A stretch of DNA of 64,000 nucleotides from Methylobacterium amylolyticum (GTDB taxonomy: Bacteria; Pseudomonadota; Alphaproteobacteria; Rhizobiales; Beijerinckiaceae), in assembly GCF_030700245.1 (NCBI RefSeq), contig NZ_JAUYZI010000033.1, forward strand, positions 1-64,000, written 5' to 3'. Positions within the stretch are counted from its first letter, which is position 1. Each line of letters starts with the position of its first letter. A program made the position numbers and the translations under genes. The notes beneath the pieces are model-generated. The model was not told the origin of the DNA. It saw only the letters and a program-made list of their open reading frames with translations, and did not search any database. Below, one piece after another: positions 62,166 through 64,000 of the stretch.

Positions 62166-64000
62166 GTGGCGTTGCAGGGGAACATCGATCGCCTGACCCG
62201 CCGCGGAATCGTCGGCTGGGCGCGCGACGCGGACGCGCCCGACACCCCCGTCAGCCTCGTCGTCACCGTCGACGGCCGTCCGGTCGGGCGCTGCCTCGCC
62301 GATCGGCCCCGCGAGGATCTCGTGCAGGGTGGCGTCGGCCATGGCCGCCACGGGTTCGATTTCGCCTTCCCCGAGCGGGCGCTGCCGCCGCTCGCCCGCT
62401 GCACGCTCGCCCTGCGCCGCGAGGGCGACGGCGCCGCCCTGCCGGGCTCGCCCTGCACCGTCGAACCCGTCACCGCCTTCGACGCCGATCTGCGGGCCCG
62501 GCTGGCCCAGGCGCTGGCCGAGCCCGTCGACGCGGCGGAGGGCGCGCGGCGGCTCGCCTTCCTGCTGGAGCAGGCCCAGCACCTGCGCCAAGCCCGCGCC
62601 GACCGGGGCCACGACGCGGCCGCCGGACCGCGGCCCGCGCTGGCCTCCGTGCCCGCGCGGCCGCGCGCCCTGGTGATCGACGCGGCGATGCCGGCGCCGG
62701 ACCGCGACGCCGGCTCGAACGTGATCCTGTCGCACATGCGCGCGCTGGGTCGGATCGGCTACGCGGTGACCTTCGTGCCGATCGACCTCGCCGGGGACGC
62801 CGCCGCCCTGGAGGCGGAGGGCATCGCCTGCTGCCTGTCCCCCTGGTACGCTTCGGTCGAGGAGGTGCTGGCCCGCCACGCCGGCGCCTTCGCCCTGGTC
62901 TACCTGCACCGCGGCGAGATCGCCGCGCGCTACGGCCAGCTCGCGCGCGACACCCAGCACCGCGCGCGGCTCGTCTACAGCGTGGCCGACCTGAGCCACC
63001 TGCGCACCGCCCGCCGCGCCGCGGTCGAGGATCGGGCGGATCTCGCCGCCTACGCCGAACACCTGCGCTTCGTCGAGCTGACCGCCGCGCGGATGGCGGA
63101 CGCGGTGATCACCCACTCGACCTACGAGGCGGCGCTGCTGCGCCGGCACATCCCGGCCGAGCGGGTGCACGTCGTGCCCTGGGCGATCCCGCCGCGCCCG
63201 ACGCTCACCCCGTTCGCCGCCCGGCGCGGGCTGGCATTCCTGGGCAACTACCGCCACCCGCCCAACGCCGACGCGGCGCGCTGGCTGGTCGAGGCGGTGA
63301 TGCCGGCGGTCGCGGCACACGATGCCGACATCCCGTGCCTGCTGGTCGGCAGCGGCATGCCGGACAGCCTGCGGACGCTCGCGGGCACGCGGCCGGGCGT
63401 CGAGGCGGTCGGGCAGGTCGCGGACCTCGCCGCCGTGTTCGACTGGGTGCGGCTCACGGTGGCGCCGCTGGCCTACGGGGCGGGGGCGAAGGGCAAGGTG
63501 CTGGACAGCCTCGCGGCGGGGGTGCCGTGCGTGTGCACGCCCGTGGCGGCCGAGGGGCTCGACCTGCCCGAGCCGCTGGCCGGCCTCGTGGCGGAGACGC
63601 CCGCGGGCCTCGCCCGGTCGATCGCGGCGCTGCACGGCGACGCGCGGCTGAACCTCGCCTGCGCCGCGGCGGGTCTGGCCTATGTCGGCGCGCGGCTCAC
63701 CGAGGCGCGGGTCGACGCGCTGATGCGGGCGGTCGTCGGCCGCGCGGGCTCCGGCGACGCGCCCGCCTCCGCCGCAGCCGATGACGGTCGCGAGCGCCCG
63801 TCCGCCGCCGAGGTCCGGGCGGAGCGGCGGATCGACGTCGCCCTGCTCGCGGTCGGGACGCACGGCGACGTGCTGCCGCTCGTGGCCCTGGGGCACGCGC
63901 TCGCCGCCCGCGGCCACGGCGTCTCGCTCGCGGCGCCCGCCCCGTTCGAAGCGATCGTGCGCCGCGCCGGCCTCGCCTTCCAGCCGCTCGGCACGGTCGC
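62166..64000 (+). CDS. Multidomain glycosyltransferase, truncated by window end
   Basis: The frame opens at GTG 62166 with GAGGGG 5-9 bases upstream and runs open to the edge (at least 611 codons). Residues 1-95 are the domain shared with the Hint protein (GIVGWARDADAPDTPVSLVVTVDG, later GVGHGRHGFDFAFPE). Residues about 170-540 form a GT4-type glycosyltransferase: FLGNYRHPPNADAARWLVEAVMP, VGSGMP, VEAVGQVADLAAVFDWVRLTVAPLAYGAGAKGKVLDSLAAGVPCVCTPVAAEGLD. From about residue 554 a second transferase of the UGT/GT28 type starts (DVALLAVGTHGDVLPLVALGHALAARGHGVSLAAP). It likely builds a surface glycan or glycolipid. Confidence 0.85.
   Translation, partial: MALQGNIDRLTRRGIVGWARDADAPDTPVSLVVTVDGRPVGRCLADRPREDLVQGGVGHGRHGFDFAFPERALPPLARCTLALRREGDGAALPGSPCTVEPVTAFDADLRARLAQALAEPVDAAEGARRLAFLLEQAQHLRQARADRGHDAAAGPRPALASVPARPRALVIDAAMPAPDRDAGSNVILSHMRALGRIGYAVTFVPIDLAGDAAALEAEGIACCLSPWYASVEEVLARHAGAFALVYLHRGEIAARYGQLARDTQHRARLVYSVADLSHLRTARRAAVEDRADLAAYAEHLRFVELTAARMADAVITHSTYEAALLRRHIPAERVHVVPWAIPPRPTLTPFAARRGLAFLGNYRHPPNADAARWLVEAVMPAVAAHDADIPCLLVGSGMPDSLRTLAGTRPGVEAVGQVADLAAVFDWVRLTVAPLAYGAGAKGKVLDSLAAGVPCVCTPVAAEGLDLPEPLAGLVAETPAGLARSIAALHGDARLNLACAAAGLAYVGARLTEARVDALMRAVVGRAGSGDAPASAAADDGRERPSAAEVRAERRIDVALLAVGTHGDVLPLVALGHALAARGHGVSLAAPAPFEAIVRRAGLAFQPLGTV

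Overview
The window is GC-rich, tightly packed alphaproteobacterial DNA. A circularly permuted two-piece tmRNA gene, a BciA-type 8-vinyl reductase, a kdp operon with extra small membrane peptides and an IS630 element that uses a frameshift all fit a Methylobacterium-like (Rhizobiales) host. The genus is an inference from gene content, not a database match.

Layout. 1-1046 is a complete IS630-type insertion sequence. 1457-1972 is the front part of a broken carotenoid oxygenase gene. 2.1-15.8 kb is a run of small metabolic and regulatory units: LysR with tautomerase and SDR, D-serine dehydratase, GntR with thioredoxin reductase-like protein and hydrolase facing a dicarboxylate-type symporter and a HAD dehalogenase, TetR facing an epimerase-like protein, a class A beta-lactamase, and a second HAD dehalogenase overlapping an exported epoxide-hydrolase-like protein. 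16.0-20.8 kb holds a Kef-type K+/H+ antiporter, a pirin, and an ArsR/SDR divergent pair. 21.2-28.7 kb is a peptide/nickel-class ABC importer with two tandem binding proteins.

29.4-34.3 kb is the most unusual part. It is a three-gene minus-strand operon: a protein ending in a DUF559/Vsr-like nuclease domain, a small protein that may be a winged-helix adaptor, and a 1057-residue protein carrying an N-terminal AAA-type ATPase and a C-terminal HerA/FtsK-type ATPase. It lies beside a transposase remnant and looks like an uncharacterised DNA-processing or anti-phage module. A class C beta-lactamase, the two-piece tmRNA and several small genes follow.

40.4-49.3 kb is the high-affinity K+ uptake locus: a KdpF-like peptide, kdpF, kdpA, an extra small membrane ORF, kdpB, kdpC, kdpD, kdpE and ptsN. 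Two inverted copies of a 173-bp MITE-like repeat (38.7 and 49.9 kb) lie on either side of it. 51.0-57.1 kb is a catabolic cluster (CoA-transferase A/B, SDR dehydrogenase, MFS importer, BKACE cleavage enzyme) with a divergent AraC regulator, probably for a beta-hydroxy/beta-keto acid such as a carnitine-like compound. 57.3-59.9 kb has a LacI remnant, bciA and a membrane metallophosphoesterase. The window ends with a glycine-rich Hint-domain protein and a multidomain glycosyltransferase that share one otherwise unnamed beta-rich domain, which points to a surface or exopolysaccharide locus continuing past the edge.

No CRISPR array, rRNA or tRNA gene was seen.
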